DNA of 48,881 nucleotides from Phormidium sp. OSCR (GCA_001314905.1 LJZT01000001.1:101074-149954); one strand, 5' to 3'. Shown: positions 28,152 through 37,411, counted from the stretch's first letter. The notes: a model not told the origin generated them from the letters alone. Numbers and translations: made by a program.

Positions 28152-29774
28152 ATGTTTAGTGCATCCATCCCCGAGTCCGAACTCCAGGAACGCTTTAGGT
28201 CGCTTCAGAAACAACTGCGCGATCGCTGGCAGACCATTGACCAATTCGACCAAGATGATAATGATATTCTCGTGGTTCCCTCCATCACGCTGGATCAACG
28301 AGAACTCAAAAAAATCGCTGGGGTTCACCATTACGAAGAACGCAACCTCTATTCCCTGATTCGCCTGCGGAACCCCCGAACTCGCCTCATCTACGTCACC
28401 TCCCAACCCCTCCACCCCAGTACCATTGACTATTATCTGCAACTCCTACCCGGTATTCCCTTCTCCCACGCCCGCGATCGCCTCCTCTTATTCTCCACCT
28501 ACGACTCCTCGCCGCAACCCCTCACCCAGAAAATCCTCGATCGCCCCCGCTTAATTGAACGCATCTGGCGGGCCTTACGACCTGAACAATCCTATATGGT
28601 CTGTTTCAACGCCACCCCCTTGGAACGGGAGTTATCGGTACGCCTAGGGATTCCTCTGTTGGCCCTAGATCCAGACCTCCTCTATTGGGGAACCAAAGCC
28701 GGTTCTCGCCAGCTTTTCAGCGATTGTGGGATTCCTCATCCTCCCGGAAGTGCGTTAGTCCATTCCGTGGAAGACTTGACCCAGGCGGTGTCGGAGTTAT
28801 GCGATCGCCAACCCCAGGCCCAGCGATTTGTGGTCAAACTCAATGAAGGCTTTTCCGGTGAAGGAAACGCCCTCTTGGATGTCAGCGGACTCAGTGACAG
28901 CCCCCCACAACGGCTGGACCAAGTGGGCGATCGCCTCTCCCAGATGCGGTTCCAAGCCAACGAGGAACAGTGGCCCAGTTTCGCCAGCCGCATCCCGGAA
29001 CTCGGGGCGATCGTGGAACTGTATATTGAGGGCCAAGAGAAGCGATCGCCCAGTGTCCAATGTCGCATCACCCCCGAGGGAACCGTCGAAGTCCTCTCCA
29101 CCCACGACCAACTCCTCGGTGGCCCCGATCGCCAAGTCTATCTCGGCTGCGTCTTTCCCGCTGATACGGACTATCGCATTCGCCTACAAGAGTTAGGCTT
29201 ACGGGTGGGGGCGGCTTTAGCGGAAAAGGGCTGTTTAGAACGGTTTGGGGTGGATTTTATTGCGGTTCACCAAGCTGGAGATTGGCAGTTACAGGCCATT
29301 GAAATCAACCTCAGAAAAGGGGGAACCACGCACCCCTTTATGGAGTTAAAACTGTTAACCAAAGGATACTACGACCTCGACAGTGGTTTGTTTTACAGCC
29401 AACAAGGACGCGCCAAGTTCTATCGCGCCAGCGACAATTTACAAAACTCGCTATATCGGGGTTTGTTGCCCAATGACTTGATGGAAATTATCGCCTATCA
29501 TCAACTTCATTTTGATAGCAGTACGGAGACGGGGACACTTTTTCATCTCATGGGCTGTTTATCTCAATTTGGCAAGTTGGGCTTAACCAGCATTGGTAAT
29601 TCCCGTCAGGAAGCTGATGAGATTTATCAGAACGTGGTCGATATTTTGGATGCAGAAGGTCGTCGTTATAGCAAGGGAAACCGGGAGGCGAATATGCCCC
29701 CCAATCATCCCATCGCCTGGCGAGGACGCATGGAGGCGGGGAACCCCAAATTCAGGGAAGATAGGGAAAAATAG
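28152..29774 (+). CDS. PGM1-related ATP-grasp peptide ligase-like protein (540 aa)
   Basis: The sequence matches the cyanobacterial family annotated as peptide ligase PGM1-related. The N-terminal part (residues 1-175) includes DILVVPSITLDQRELKKIAGVHHYEERNLY. The ATP-grasp part (about 180-420) has LFSDCGIPHPPG, RFVVKLNEGFSGEGNALLDV as the ATP-binding strand-loop, and LERFGVDFIAV...LQAIEINLRKGGTTHPFM as the metal-binding end. ATP-grasp enzymes join a carboxylate to an amine, but the natural substrate here is unknown. ATG 28152 is the first start. No operon partner is evident; aspS is convergent downstream. Confidence 0.85.
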   Translation: MFSASIPESELQERFRSLQKQLRDRWQTIDQFDQDDNDILVVPSITLDQRELKKIAGVHHYEERNLYSLIRLRNPRTRLIYVTSQPLHPSTIDYYLQLLPGIPFSHARDRLLLFSTYDSSPQPLTQKILDRPRLIERIWRALRPEQSYMVCFNATPLERELSVRLGIPLLALDPDLLYWGTKAGSRQLFSDCGIPHPPGSALVHSVEDLTQAVSELCDRQPQAQRFVVKLNEGFSGEGNALLDVSGLSDSPPQRLDQVGDRLSQMRFQANEEQWPSFASRIPELGAIVELYIEGQEKRSPSVQCRITPEGTVEVLSTHDQLLGGPDRQVYLGCVFPADTDYRIRLQELGLRVGAALAEKGCLERFGVDFIAVHQAGDWQLQAIEINLRKGGTTHPFMELKLLTKGYYDLDSGLFYSQQGRAKFYRASDNLQNSLYRGLLPNDLMEIIAYHQLHFDSSTETGTLFHLMGCLSQFGKLGLTSIGNSRQEADEIYQNVVDILDAEGRRYSKGNREANMPPNHPIAWRGRMEAGNPKFREDREK

Positions 29775-29863
29775 GGGTTATGCCTCTTACCGAATCGGTG
29801 CGTTCCGGCAAGTTTCAACCGAGTGATCAAAGCCCAAAATTCGGTGATGCCGGGACGCACCCT

Positions 29864-29934
29864 ACCCCCTTTTGCCTCTTGCCATCCCCTCCTGGGAGGG
29901 GCAGGGGTGGGTTATGCCTTTTGCCTCTTCCTCC
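29864..29934. repeat. Composite STRR element with CCCCTCCTGGGAGGGG hairpin
   Basis: CTCTTGC heptamers flank the perfect hairpin core CCCCTCC-TG-GGAGGGG and the CAGGGGTGGGTTATGC module, the same order as at 60-130. It reaches the aspS stop, whose TAG lies in CCCTATTCC of the last unit. Confidence 0.85.
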
Positions 29935-31728
29935 CTATTCCTTTTTTTTCGGTTTAAAGGTGGACGAAACATAGAGTTCTTTCAACTGTTTCTTGTCCAC
30001 ATTGGCGGGAGCGTCGGTGAGAAGACAACGGGCTTGTTGGGTTTTCGGGAAGGCGATGACATCCCGGATTGAGTCTTCTTGGGCTAATAACATCACCAGA
30101 CGATCTAAGCCGTAGGCAATTCCACCATGGGGAGGAGTTCCATAGTCGAAGGCGTTGAGGAGAAAACCGAATTTCTCGTTGGCTTCTTCTTCGGATAAGC
30201 CGATGGCCTCGAAGACTTGTTCTTGAATCTCCCGTTGGTAAATCCGTAGGCTACCTCCACCGATTTCGTTGCCATTTAAGACCAGGTCATAGGCTAAGGC
30301 CCGGGCGGTTTTGATGTCGGCTAAATCGTCGGGGTTGGGGGCGGTGAAGGGGTGATGCAAGGCTTCGAGACGTTTCTCGTCGGCGTTCCACTCGAACATG
30401 GGGAAGTCGGTAATCCAGAGGAGATTGAGTTGACTCTCGTCGATGAGATCCATTTGGCCGGCGATGACTTGACGCAGGCGATCGAGGGTTTTGTTGACGG
30501 TGTCGCTGTCGCCGGCCCCAAATAGCAACAGATGACCGGATTCGGCTTGGGTTCGGCTGAGGAGTTCGGCTTTTTGGTCGTCGCTGAGGTTGTCTTTAAT
30601 GGCCCCAATGGTGTCGATGTCGCCGTTGTCTTTGACGCGAATGTAAGCCAGTCCTTTGGCCCCGGCTTCGCTGGCTTCTTTAAATAGGTCGCCGCCGGGT
30701 TTGATGCGGACGTTGGAGATGGTGGCGTTTCCGTTGGGAATGGGGAGGACTTTGACGATTCCTCCGGCTTTGATGGCCCCGGAGAAGACTTTGAAGCCGG
30801 AGTCTTTCATTAAGTCGGAAACGTCAACGAGTTCTAAGCCATAGCGGGTGTCGGGGCGATCGCAGCCGTAGCGTTCCATGGACTCGTGATAGGTGAGTCG
30901 GGGGAAGGGCCGGGGAAGGTCGATTCCTTTGACGGTTTTGAAGATATGGGCGATGAGGGCTTCGTTGAGGTCGATGATTTCGTCGAAGGACATGAAACTC
31001 ATTTCCATGTCCAACTGGGTAAATTCCGGTTGGCGATCGGCCCGTAAGTCTTCGTCGCGGAAACAGCGGGCGATTTGATAGTAGCGATCCATCCCCGAGA
31101 CCATTAATAACTGTTTGAACAGTTGCGGCGATTGGGGAAGGGCGAACCATTCGCTGGGGTTGACGCGACTGGGGACGAGGTAATCCCGTGCGCCTTCGGG
31201 GGTGGAACGGGTGAGGACGGGGGTTTCGACTTCGACGAAGTTTTGCTGATCTTCGAGGAAGCGACGGATGGCTTTGATGGTCTCGTGGCGTAGTTTGAGG
31301 TTCCCGGCCATGCGATCGCGCCGTAAGTCTAGGTAGCGATATTTGAGGCGCAAGTCTTCGCGGACGGCTTCGGTTTCTGAGGTTCCCACTTGGAAGGGAA
31401 GTTGTTTATGGACTTCGTTGAGAACGTCGATGCGATCGGCGTAGACTTCGATTTCGCCGGTGGGGAGTTTGGGGTTCAGGGATTCGTCGGGCCGTTGATA
31501 GACGGTTCCGGTAACGCGCACGACATATTCGTTACGGAGTGCGTCGGCTTGTTGGAAGGCTTCGGGGGTTCGTTCAGGATCGCCGACGATTTGCACGACT
31601 CCGCTGCGATCGCGCAAATCCACGAAAATCACGCCACCGTGATCGCGACGACGATCTACCCAGCCGCAGAGGGTGACGGTTTTACCGATATCTTCTTTTC
31701 GGACGGTGCCGCAATAGTGGGTTCGCAT
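29935..31728 (-). CDS. aspS: Aspartyl-tRNA synthetase (597 aa)
   Basis: Class II aminoacyl-tRNA synthetase charging tRNA-Asp. The N-terminal OB-fold anticodon-binding domain begins [15 protein letters not shown] and includes [21 protein letters not shown]. Motif 2 is [25 protein letters not shown], a GAD insertion domain lies at about residues 290-420, and motif 3 is [14 protein letters not shown]. The length is that of bacterial-type AspRS. ATG 31728 is chosen because the frame extension to 31833 consists of translated repeat DNA. Only one tRNA synthetase reading for Asp is present; whether it is Asn-non-discriminating cannot be judged here. A possible promoter lies near 32041-32068. Confidence 0.97.
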   Translation of the reverse strand: MRTHYCGTVRKEDIGKTVTLCGWVDRRRDHGGVIFVDLRDRSGVVQIVGDPERTPEAFQQADALRNEYVVRVTGTVYQRPDESLNPKLPTGEIEVYADRIDVLNEVHKQLPFQVGTSETEAVREDLRLKYRYLDLRRDRMAGNLKLRHETIKAIRRFLEDQQNFVEVETPVLTRSTPEGARDYLVPSRVNPSEWFALPQSPQLFKQLLMVSGMDRYYQIARCFRDEDLRADRQPEFTQLDMEMSFMSFDEIIDLNEALIAHIFKTVKGIDLPRPFPRLTYHESMERYGCDRPDTRYGLELVDVSDLMKDSGFKVFSGAIKAGGIVKVLPIPNGNATISNVRIKPGGDLFKEASEAGAKGLAYIRVKDNGDIDTIGAIKDNLSDDQKAELLSRTQAESGHLLLFGAGDSDTVNKTLDRLRQVIAGQMDLIDESQLNLLWITDFPMFEWNADEKRLEALHHPFTAPNPDDLADIKTARALAYDLVLNGNEIGGGSLRIYQREIQEQVFEAIGLSEEEANEKFGFLLNAFDYGTPPHGGIAYGLDRLVMLLAQEDSIRDVIAFPKTQQARCLLTDAPANVDKKQLKELYVSSTFKPKKKE

Positions 31729-31810
31729 GGTGGCAGGGTTATGGAGTAACGTGCAGTTGACAAAAAACCAGAAAACTTCCTCATTATGCCGTATTGCTGG
31801 GGGGTCTGTT

Positions 31811-31855
31811 AAGAGGCAAGAGGCAAGAGGCAAGAGGCAAGAGGCAAGAGGAAGG
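31811..31855. repeat. GCAAGAG heptamer array upstream of aspS
   Basis: About six uninterrupted copies of GCAAGAG lie in the 389-bp gap between aspS and rsmA. Beyond it the gap is AT-rich with T-runs (31905-31945) and contains no gene that I can support. Confidence 0.85.
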
Positions 31856-32040
31856 GAAGGGAACGGGGAATGGGATAATTATGTTTGTTCGGCTCCTATA
31901 TCATAAACTTTGTTTTTTTCACCTGTTTTTTTGTTTATTTTTGTTGCGAAAATAATTTGTTGCAGGCTAGATGTTTAATCTTGCGTCCTGGACAAGACTT
32001 CAGCCCCTGATTTGCCCTATCCTTTGGGGCGCTCGGTTCT

Positions 32041-32068
32041 AGTATAACATGAAATCGACAAACGGCAA
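32041..32068 (-). promoter_or_regulatory. Possible sigma70-type promoter for aspS
   Basis: On the minus strand TTGCCG (32068-32063) is separated by 16 bases from TATACT (32046-32041). The resulting aspS leader would be about 300 bases long and would include the GCAAGAG array. The -10 element is good and the -35 element is partial, so this is only a candidate. Confidence 0.35.
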
Positions 32069-32117
32069 GAGGCAAACAAGGAAATTGGCTGAGACTCTGT
32101 TGCTTTTTTACGATTGC

Positions 32118-32936
32118 TTAAACATTCAGACTTAGACCGTTGGCTAAGGCAACCCAATCTTCCACAGATAGGCGTTCGGCTCGACTCTCTGGAGGCAGGT
32201 TTCGTTGTTCTAAGAGATTTTGTAACTGGTCAGAGTCAACTTGTCCTTTGAGGTTGTTGCGTAGCATCTTGCGGCGACTGGAAAATCCTAACTTAATCAA
32301 AGTTGCCATTTTTTTGGGATTTTCAGCGGGAACGGGAATGGGACGGGGGGTGAGACGAACCACCACAGAATCGACCTTTGGCGGTGGGTAGAAGGCTTTG
32401 GGGGGAACGTGACAAATCGATTCGCACTCGGCTAAGTATTGGACGCGCACGGATAAAGCCCCGAAGGTTTTGGAACCGGGTTTGGCACAAAGGCGATCGC
32501 CGACTTCTTTTTGTACGAGTAAGACAATGGACTCATAGGGGTTGGGATTGGGCGCATCCACGTCTCCGAGGAGTTTTTCTAAAATGGGTGCGGTGATGTT
32601 ATAGGGAATGTTGGCAACGACTTTGTTTTGGTTCTGGAAAATGGCGGGAGACTGGGCTAAGGTCTTGGATACATCTAGGGACAAGAAATCGTCTTGGAGT
32701 AGCAAGAAATTATCAATCGTGCCAAATTTTTTGGCAAGTTTTTGACATAAGTCTCGGTCGAGTTCAACGGCTAGCAATGATTCGGCTAAGGGAAATAATC
32801 GGCGTGTTAATACCCCTTGGCCGGGACCAATTTCTAGGACGCGATCGCGCGGTGAGAGTTGGGCAGCGGCGACAATTTTATCAAGGACGGCATCGCTGCG
32901 AAGCCAATGTTGGGCAAATCGTTTACGAGGGGGCAT
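32118..32936 (-). CDS. rsmA: 16S rRNA (adenine1518/1519-N6)-dimethyltransferase (272 aa)
   Basis: KsgA/RsmA dimethylates two adjacent adenosines in the 3'-terminal helix of 16S rRNA during small-subunit maturation. Visible hallmarks: RKRFAQHWL at the N-terminus, the SAM-binding motif VLEIGPGQGVLT, NKVVANIPYNITAPIL with the NIPY catalytic motif, and FSSRRKMLRNNLKG near the C-terminus. The length is normal. ATG 32936 is preceded on its own strand by pyrimidine heptamers (CCCTGTT) rather than a purine-rich ribosome-binding site. Confidence 0.96.
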   Translation of the reverse strand: MPPRKRFAQHWLRSDAVLDKIVAAAQLSPRDRVLEIGPGQGVLTRRLFPLAESLLAVELDRDLCQKLAKKFGTIDNFLLLQDDFLSLDVSKTLAQSPAIFQNQNKVVANIPYNITAPILEKLLGDVDAPNPNPYESIVLLVQKEVGDRLCAKPGSKTFGALSVRVQYLAECESICHVPPKAFYPPPKVDSVVVRLTPRPIPVPAENPKKMATLIKLGFSSRRKMLRNNLKGQVDSDQLQNLLEQRNLPPESRAERLSVEDWVALANGLSLNV

Positions 32937-32940
32937 GGTT

Positions 32941-33034
32941 TGGGAAAGGGAACAGGGAACAGGGAACAGGGAACAGGGGAAGAGAACCCACCCCGCCCTT
33001 TGGGCACCCCTCCTAGGAGGGGAAGGGAACAGGG
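32941..33034. repeat. Composite repeat: AACAGGG heptamers plus CCCCTCCTAGGAGGGG hairpin
   Basis: Four GGAACAG units precede an ACCCACCCCGCCCTTTGGGC module, the palindrome CCCCTCCTAGGAGGGG and further GGAACAGGGAA units. It fills most of the gap between rsmA and the divergent hydrolase. A similar GGGTGCCC...GGGTGGGTTA variant is present at bases 1-35 in inverse orientation. Confidence 0.8.
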
Positions 33035-33087
33035 AAGGAGGATATGATAGGTTGAGATGTGTTAGATGTCGAGGTCAGTGGCTGGAG

Positions 33088-33951
33088 ATGGCGTACTTAA
33101 ACCTGCGGGGTGTTGAACATTATTATGAATGGATTACGGAAGCGTCTTCAGAGGTTGAGAAGCCGGTGATGGTGTTTCTGCATGGCTGGGGGGGGTCGGG
33201 ACGCTATTGGCGGAGTACGGCCCGGGCCTTGTGCGATCGCTTCGATTGTTTACTGTACGATATGAGGGGCTTCGGGCGATCGCGCCTGCCGGAGAAAAGT
33301 CAACTGGAGGCAGCCCTGGATTATGAACTCGAAACTTACGCCGATGACTTGGCGGCCTTGCTGGATGCCTTGGTGGGCGATCGCGAGTCCTCCCAAGTCT
33401 ACCTCAATGCCCACTCCATGGGAGCCTCCATCGCCACGCTGTTTATCAACCGTTACCCCGAACGTGTCAAACGGGCCATCCTCACTTGTAGTGGCATCTT
33501 CGACTACGACGAACGCAGTTTTACCACGTTCCACCAGATTAGTCGCTGGGTGGTTCAGTTTCGCCCCCAGTGGCTGGCCTCGGTTCCCTGGGTTGATCGT
33601 TTGTTCATGGCTCGCTTCCTGAACAGAAGCATACCAAGCTACGAAAGTCAAGCCTTTTTAGCAGATTTCTTGATGGCGGATTTCGAGGCGGCGTTGGGTA
33701 CGGTGTTAACGTCTGTCAGCAAGCAAGCAGCGGAGACGATGCCGGGTGAGTTTGCCCAAATCAGGGTTCCAACGCTGTTGGTGGCGGGGGAACGAGATAT
33801 TATCATTCCCGCCGCGATGGCCCGTAAAGCGGTTGAACAGAACAAAAAGGGGATGGTTCAGTATCTCGAAATTCCTGAGACGGCCCATTTTCCGATGTTG
33901 GAGGATGCCTCAACCTATCTTCAGGGAATTGCCCCGTTTTTGGCGGCCTAG
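33088..33951 (+). CDS. Alpha/beta-fold hydrolase (287 aa)
   Basis: This is a typical alpha/beta hydrolase with an oxyanion region FLHGWGGSGRYW, then YDMRGFGRSR, a nucleophile elbow AHSMGAS with the catalytic Ser at about residue 112, an acidic residue in LLVAGERDIIIP and the catalytic His in ETAHFPMLED. There is no signal peptide; the substrate is unknown. ATG 33088 is preceded by CTGGAG. The longer frame from 32935 consists of translated repeat DNA and is rejected. The stop codon abuts the start of a repeat block. Confidence 0.9.
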   Translation: MAYLNLRGVEHYYEWITEASSEVEKPVMVFLHGWGGSGRYWRSTARALCDRFDCLLYDMRGFGRSRLPEKSQLEAALDYELETYADDLAALLDALVGDRESSQVYLNAHSMGASIATLFINRYPERVKRAILTCSGIFDYDERSFTTFHQISRWVVQFRPQWLASVPWVDRLFMARFLNRSIPSYESQAFLADFLMADFEAALGTVLTSVSKQAAETMPGEFAQIRVPTLLVAGERDIIIPAAMARKAVEQNKKGMVQYLEIPETAHFPMLEDASTYLQGIAPFLAA

Positions 33952-34221
33952 GGCAAGAGGCAAGAGGCAAGAGGCATAACCCACCCCTGGCCCCTCCCAG
34001 GAGGGGATGGCAAGAGGCAAGATTTCCCCTCCAGGGAGGGGTTTAGGGGTGGGTTTTCCCCTGTTCCCTGTTCCCTGTTCCCTGTTCCCTGTTCCCTGTT
34101 CCCTGTTCCCTGTTCCCTGTTCCCTGTTCCCTGTTCCCTGTTCCCTATCCCCTGTTCCCTGTTCCCTGTTCCCTGTTCCCTGTTCCCTATCCCCTGTTCC
34201 CTGTTCCCTGTTCCCCGTTCC
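33952..34221. repeat. Long STRR block: GCAAGAG units, hairpin module and about two dozen CTGTTCC heptamers
   Basis: The block begins at the hydrolase stop with GCAAGAG units, passes through ACCCACCCCTGGCCCC, CCTCCCAGGAGGGG, a second hairpin CCCCTCCAGGGAGGGG and AGGGGTGGGTT. It then runs from about 34056 to 34228 as roughly 24 TTCCCTG heptamers with a few TTCCCTA and TTCCCCG variants. The last units enter the stop codon of the convergent glycosyltransferase. It is the largest array in the window and should be prone to copy-number change. Confidence 0.9.
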
Positions 34222-35157
34222 CTATCCCACCGACTGGGGTGTTTTCTCCGAGGTGGACTCTTTTGTATTTTGATTGAGTTGTCCGCCGAACTTTTGTAGT
34301 TCGTAGAGTTTCACACCAATTTGATACTCATATTGACTCAACAGACGACCATAAATATAGCCGGCGCGGCCATCTAAAAAGCCCAATTGTAAGATGTAAA
34401 AGAGGACAAACCGCAATAAAGGCTTTAAGGGAAGACGAACCCAAATTTTCTTCAGAAAACGTTTCCGTTGTACGGAATCGCCGAATAAATCAGCACCAAT
34501 GGTTCCATCCTCAGCTTGACCGGAGATAAGGTTATAATAAACCCGAGCTTCCCAGTTGGAATAGCGATTGTGGCGGGCTAACCAATGATAAATATCTCGG
34601 AAGTCGATATGTAACATATCTTCTTTGAGATAGCCGGCTTGACTTGGAAGAACAACGTGTTCGTGAACTTCGTTGTCGCCGGTGTTGGGAACGGCCTCGG
34701 TGCTTAGGTTTTCGTAGCGACCAACTTTGTGCTTGAACAGACGCAAATTCCAATCGGGATATTTACCCCCGTGACGAATCCATTTGCCCAAGAAAAAGAC
34801 GCGGCGGTTGAGATAGTAGCCATCTTTTTCGTTCTTTTCAATGACTTGGGCAATTTCATCCCAAAGTTCGGGGGTGATGCGTTCGTCGCAATCGACAATT
34901 AACACCCATTCATGGCTAAAGGGTAGGTTATCTAAAGACCAATTTTTCTTTTTGGGCCAACGTCCGTTAAAGTGAAATTGAACGACCTTTGCGCCGTATT
35001 GTTCGGAGATTTCACAGGAGCGATCGCTACTTTGGGAGTCCACCACAAAGACTTCAGCGGCCCGGGAGACACTTTCGAGACAGGCTGGGAGATTCGATTC
35101 CTCATTTTTGGCGGGAATGAGGACGGACACGGGAATCTTGTTATCAGTCGAAGACAT
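34222..35157 (-). CDS. Family 2 glycosyltransferase, WaaE/KdtX-like (311 aa)
   Basis: A GT-A fold enzyme: PVSVLIPAKNEESNLPACLES at the N-terminus, VFVVDSQSSDRS, the metal-binding EWVLIVDCDERITP, and VFFLGKWIRHGGKYPDWNLRLF as an acceptor-side segment. A C-terminal hydrophobic/amphipathic segment LLRFVLFYILQLGFLDGRAGYIYG could attach it to the membrane. It probably transfers a sugar in cell-surface polysaccharide synthesis, but the donor is unknown. The last four codons and TAG stop run into the heptamer array. It follows another GT2 gene by 73 bp and may be co-transcribed with it. Confidence 0.9.
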   Translation of the reverse strand: MSSTDNKIPVSVLIPAKNEESNLPACLESVSRAAEVFVVDSQSSDRSCEISEQYGAKVVQFHFNGRWPKKKNWSLDNLPFSHEWVLIVDCDERITPELWDEIAQVIEKNEKDGYYLNRRVFFLGKWIRHGGKYPDWNLRLFKHKVGRYENLSTEAVPNTGDNEVHEHVVLPSQAGYLKEDMLHIDFRDIYHWLARHNRYSNWEARVYYNLISGQAEDGTIGADLFGDSVQRKRFLKKIWVRLPLKPLLRFVLFYILQLGFLDGRAGYIYGRLLSQYEYQIGVKLYELQKFGGQLNQNTKESTSEKTPQSVG

Positions 35158-35230
35158 ACGAGTAACCTACGCAGTTTAAGGGAAACGGGGAGTCAGTCGA
35201 GATGAGGGGAACTGATGGACGTTGATGGAC

Positions 35231-36190
35231 TTAAGTGGATGTTTCCGGGCGATCGCCTGGGAGGTCTTTGGGCGGAAAGAGCATCCCCTCGATAGCAGAG
35301 CCTAAATAGCCAATCTGACCGTAAGCATACACCAAATTCTCGAAGCGTTGTGCAGGATCGCGCACAAACTTTAGGGATTTATAAAGTCCTCGGGCGATTC
35401 GTTCTCCTCCTCGCAACAATTGTTTAGACCCAGCATTTCCGGCCAGTTGTTCCCGGTAACACTCGCTCACCCCTTGCCACCAGCCTCGTTGCAGAAACCA
35501 ACTGCGGTTGACGCGTTCTGGGGCGACATTGTGGGCCACTAGGGCATCGGGAAGATAGGCCACTTGCCAACCGAGAGTTAAGGCTTTTTCGGTCATGTAG
35601 AGTTCTTCGTTGGAGAGGAGTTTTTTCCCGACTCGTCCCAAATTGGGGTCAAAGCCACCAATCTGATTGAGAAAATCTCGGCGAATACAGTAGTTCAAGC
35701 CTCGGGGAGTCAGTCCTGGGTTGTCAATCAGGCGCACCTCATCTCCTAAATCATAGCGCCCTAGACAGCCGGACATCTCATCGGAGAGCCAGGGCGGTTG
35801 AGACATTCCTTCGGCCCAGATCAGAGTCACTTTACCACCGGCGATCGCCAATTTATCATTCTCCCCAAAAGCGCGACAGAGGCAACTTAGCCAGGTGGAA
35901 GAGGCCACGGCATCGTCATCGAGATAGGCAATCAGGGGCGCTTCACTAGCTTTAGCCCCGGTGTTGCGGGCAACGGATAGCCCCAGGGTGGGTTCCCAGA
36001 TATAACGGAGACGAGGATGATGCGATCGCGCCTCAACCACAGCCTTGGTGTTGTCCGTCGAACCGTTATCAACCACGATAACCTCATACGTCTCACAGTC
36101 TGACTGGGTTAGGAGACTATCGATGGCAGCCCCGAGATAGGTATCTCGGTTGTGAGTGCAGATGATTGCAGAGATGTTTAGATCGGACAT
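35231..36190 (-). CDS. Family 2 glycosyltransferase, HpsE-like (319 aa)
   Basis: The N-terminal GT-A domain has ISAIICTHNRDTYLGAAIDS, VIVVDNGSTDNT and IAYLDDDA (metal-binding acidic triad). The C-terminal part contains GLNYCIRRDFLNQIGGFD and a SNEELYM/WFLQRGWWQG segment. Order and size resemble HpsE of hormogonium polysaccharide synthesis, which supports gliding of filamentous cyanobacteria; I am not certain enough to give the symbol. ATG 36190 is the first start. The gene is preceded by an AACAGGG repeat block and a terminator facing it. Confidence 0.88.
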   Translation of the reverse strand: MSDLNISAIICTHNRDTYLGAAIDSLLTQSDCETYEVIVVDNGSTDNTKAVVEARSHHPRLRYIWEPTLGLSVARNTGAKASEAPLIAYLDDDAVASSTWLSCLCRAFGENDKLAIAGGKVTLIWAEGMSQPPWLSDEMSGCLGRYDLGDEVRLIDNPGLTPRGLNYCIRRDFLNQIGGFDPNLGRVGKKLLSNEELYMTEKALTLGWQVAYLPDALVAHNVAPERVNRSWFLQRGWWQGVSECYREQLAGNAGSKQLLRGGERIARGLYKSLKFVRDPAQRFENLVYAYGQIGYLGSAIEGMLFPPKDLPGDRPETST

Positions 36191-36260
36191 GAAATCCTCA
36201 AAGGCCAGTGACTCGGGGAACGGTGGATGTGCCGTTCTCGTCTGTTATAGCAGAAGAAAG

Positions 36261-36311
36261 GGAATGGGGAATAGGGAACAGGGAACAGGGAACAGGGAAC
36301 AGGGAACAGGG
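36261..36311. repeat. GGGAACA heptamer array upstream of the HpsE-like gene
   Basis: About six GGGAACA/GGGAATA units lie about 70 bases before the gene start; on the gene's own strand they read as pyrimidine heptamers. The rest of the 36191-36657 gap holds a terminator and an inverted repeat, listed separately, and no gene. Confidence 0.85.
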
Positions 36312-36316
36312 GGGGC

Positions 36317-36348
36317 AAAAAAAAATCCTCCCGCATCACCAGGAGGAA
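36317..36348 (-). terminator. Rho-independent terminator of the SDR gene
   Basis: Read on the minus strand, TCCTCC (36347-36342) pairs with GGAGGA (36331-36326) across a ten-base loop and is followed by a run of nine T (36325-36317). It lies about 310 bases beyond the stop of the SDR gene and would also insulate the glycosyltransferases. Confidence 0.75.
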
Positions 36349-36507
36349 TCAAGAGGAACTGTCGCATCGAGTGAGGAAATTGCATCGAGGGCCTTATGCG
36401 GACTCAGGGCATCGCACCCAGGTCAAATCTTTACATTTAGCAGAATCGAGGAACTGAAGTTCCGCACTTAACTTAACCCGATGACTTGAGTATGACAGCG
36501 ATCGCCC

Positions 36508-36554
36508 TACGGAGGCAGTGATACGCATCCTGAGTCTCCGTGATACTGCCGTAG
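36508..36554. repeat. Bulged inverted repeat in the SDR 3' region
   Basis: CTACGG-AG-GCAGT (36508-36520) is matched by ACTGC-CGTAG (36545-36554), a long stem with a small bulge and a loop of about 24 bases. It is not followed by a T-run. It may be a structured 3' end, a small RNA or the relic of a hairpin repeat. Confidence 0.55.
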
Positions 36555-36657
36555 ATTTGAGGTGACGCACTCTGGGTTATCTCGGTGATGCAATTGCGGA
36601 GTTGACGGTGATCTGACTCACAGTTTCTACTTAAGTAGTTTTCCTGAGTTGTTTTCC

Positions 36658-37353
36658 CTAGATATCTCCGTACACGGGAACGGCTGCCCCACGGACATCT
36701 CGGGCGGCTTCGGAGGCGAGGAAACAAATCACGTCAGCCAGGGAACTGGGTTTGACCCAACTGTCGGCGTTGTCATCTCCCATTGCGTCCCGGTTACTGG
36801 GGGTGTCAATGACGCTGGGAAGGACGCAATTAGCGGTAATGCCGGTGTTTTGGGTTTCAGCGGCGATGGACTTGGTGAGGGCGACGACGGCGGCTTTGGC
36901 GGCACAATAGGCTGCTAATTGCGCTCCCGGTTCGACGGCCCCCCGAGAACCAACGGTGACGATGCGCCCGTAGCCCTGTTGCCGCATTTGAGCCAAACTG
37001 TACTTACAGGCTAAAAAGGTGGTGTTGAGGTTGAGATCGAGGTCTTTGCGCCAATCGCCATAGTCGTACTCATGGGTTGCTCCCATGGAGAAGCCGCCGA
37101 CGAGGTGAATCAAGACATCCACTCGCCCCATATCCTCAATGAGTTGGCGGACGGCACTTTCGTCGAGTAAGTCGAGGAGGACAAACTGGATTTTTGAGAA
37201 GTCCTCGGGGGACATCTGTTGTTTGAGGCGATCGACCTCGGCGGTGTTGCGGTAGGGAATGGTGACGCTGGCCCCCTGGGCAACAAGTTTGGGGGTGACG
37301 CCCATTCCTAGACCTCCGGTTCCTCCGGTGAGTAAGACAGTTTGACCCTTCAC
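36658..37353 (-). CDS. Short-chain dehydrogenase/reductase (231 aa)
   Basis: An NAD(P)-dependent oxidoreductase with the Rossmann cofactor motif TGGTGGLGMG at residues 9-18. LLDLLDES and HLVGGFSMG follow, then catalytic Ser in VTVGSRGA and the YCAAK motif. The C-terminal segment CVLPSVIDTPSNRDAMGD resembles SDRs of the FabG-like group. The substrate is unknown. The start is GTG 37353. It lies 58 bp downstream of the SIMPL gene on the same strand and could be read with it; a terminator follows at 36317-36348. Confidence 0.92.
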   Translation of the reverse strand: MKGQTVLLTGGTGGLGMGVTPKLVAQGASVTIPYRNTAEVDRLKQQMSPEDFSKIQFVLLDLLDESAVRQLIEDMGRVDVLIHLVGGFSMGATHEYDYGDWRKDLDLNLNTTFLACKYSLAQMRQQGYGRIVTVGSRGAVEPGAQLAAYCAAKAAVVALTKSIAAETQNTGITANCVLPSVIDTPSNRDAMGDDNADSWVKPSSLADVICFLASEAARDVRGAAVPVYGDI

Positions 37354-37411
37354 GATAGTATTTCTCCCGTAGTGACGTTTACTTTGACGTTCACTTCATA
37401 GTCTACGGAGA

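Noticed and set aside
31729-31833. Longer start for aspS
   Set aside because: AspRS proteins begin at the MRTHYCG equivalent; the extension is repeat-derived and not family-like.
32935-33087. Longer start for the alpha/beta hydrolase
   Set aside because: The added residues (EQGTGNREQG type) are translated repeat DNA, and the frame would overlap the rsmA start.
34056-34228. Possible CRISPR array because of regular repetition
   Set aside because: The unit is only seven bases and there are no unique spacers; no cas genes are present in the window.
34007-34273. Open frame encoding repeated PCSLFPV peptides
   Set aside because: It is a pure translation of the TTCCCTG heptamer array, so it is not a gene.
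36156-36471. Open frames encoding NREQGTG repeats
   Set aside because: They translate the GGGAACA array; no start signal or independent coding pattern is visible.
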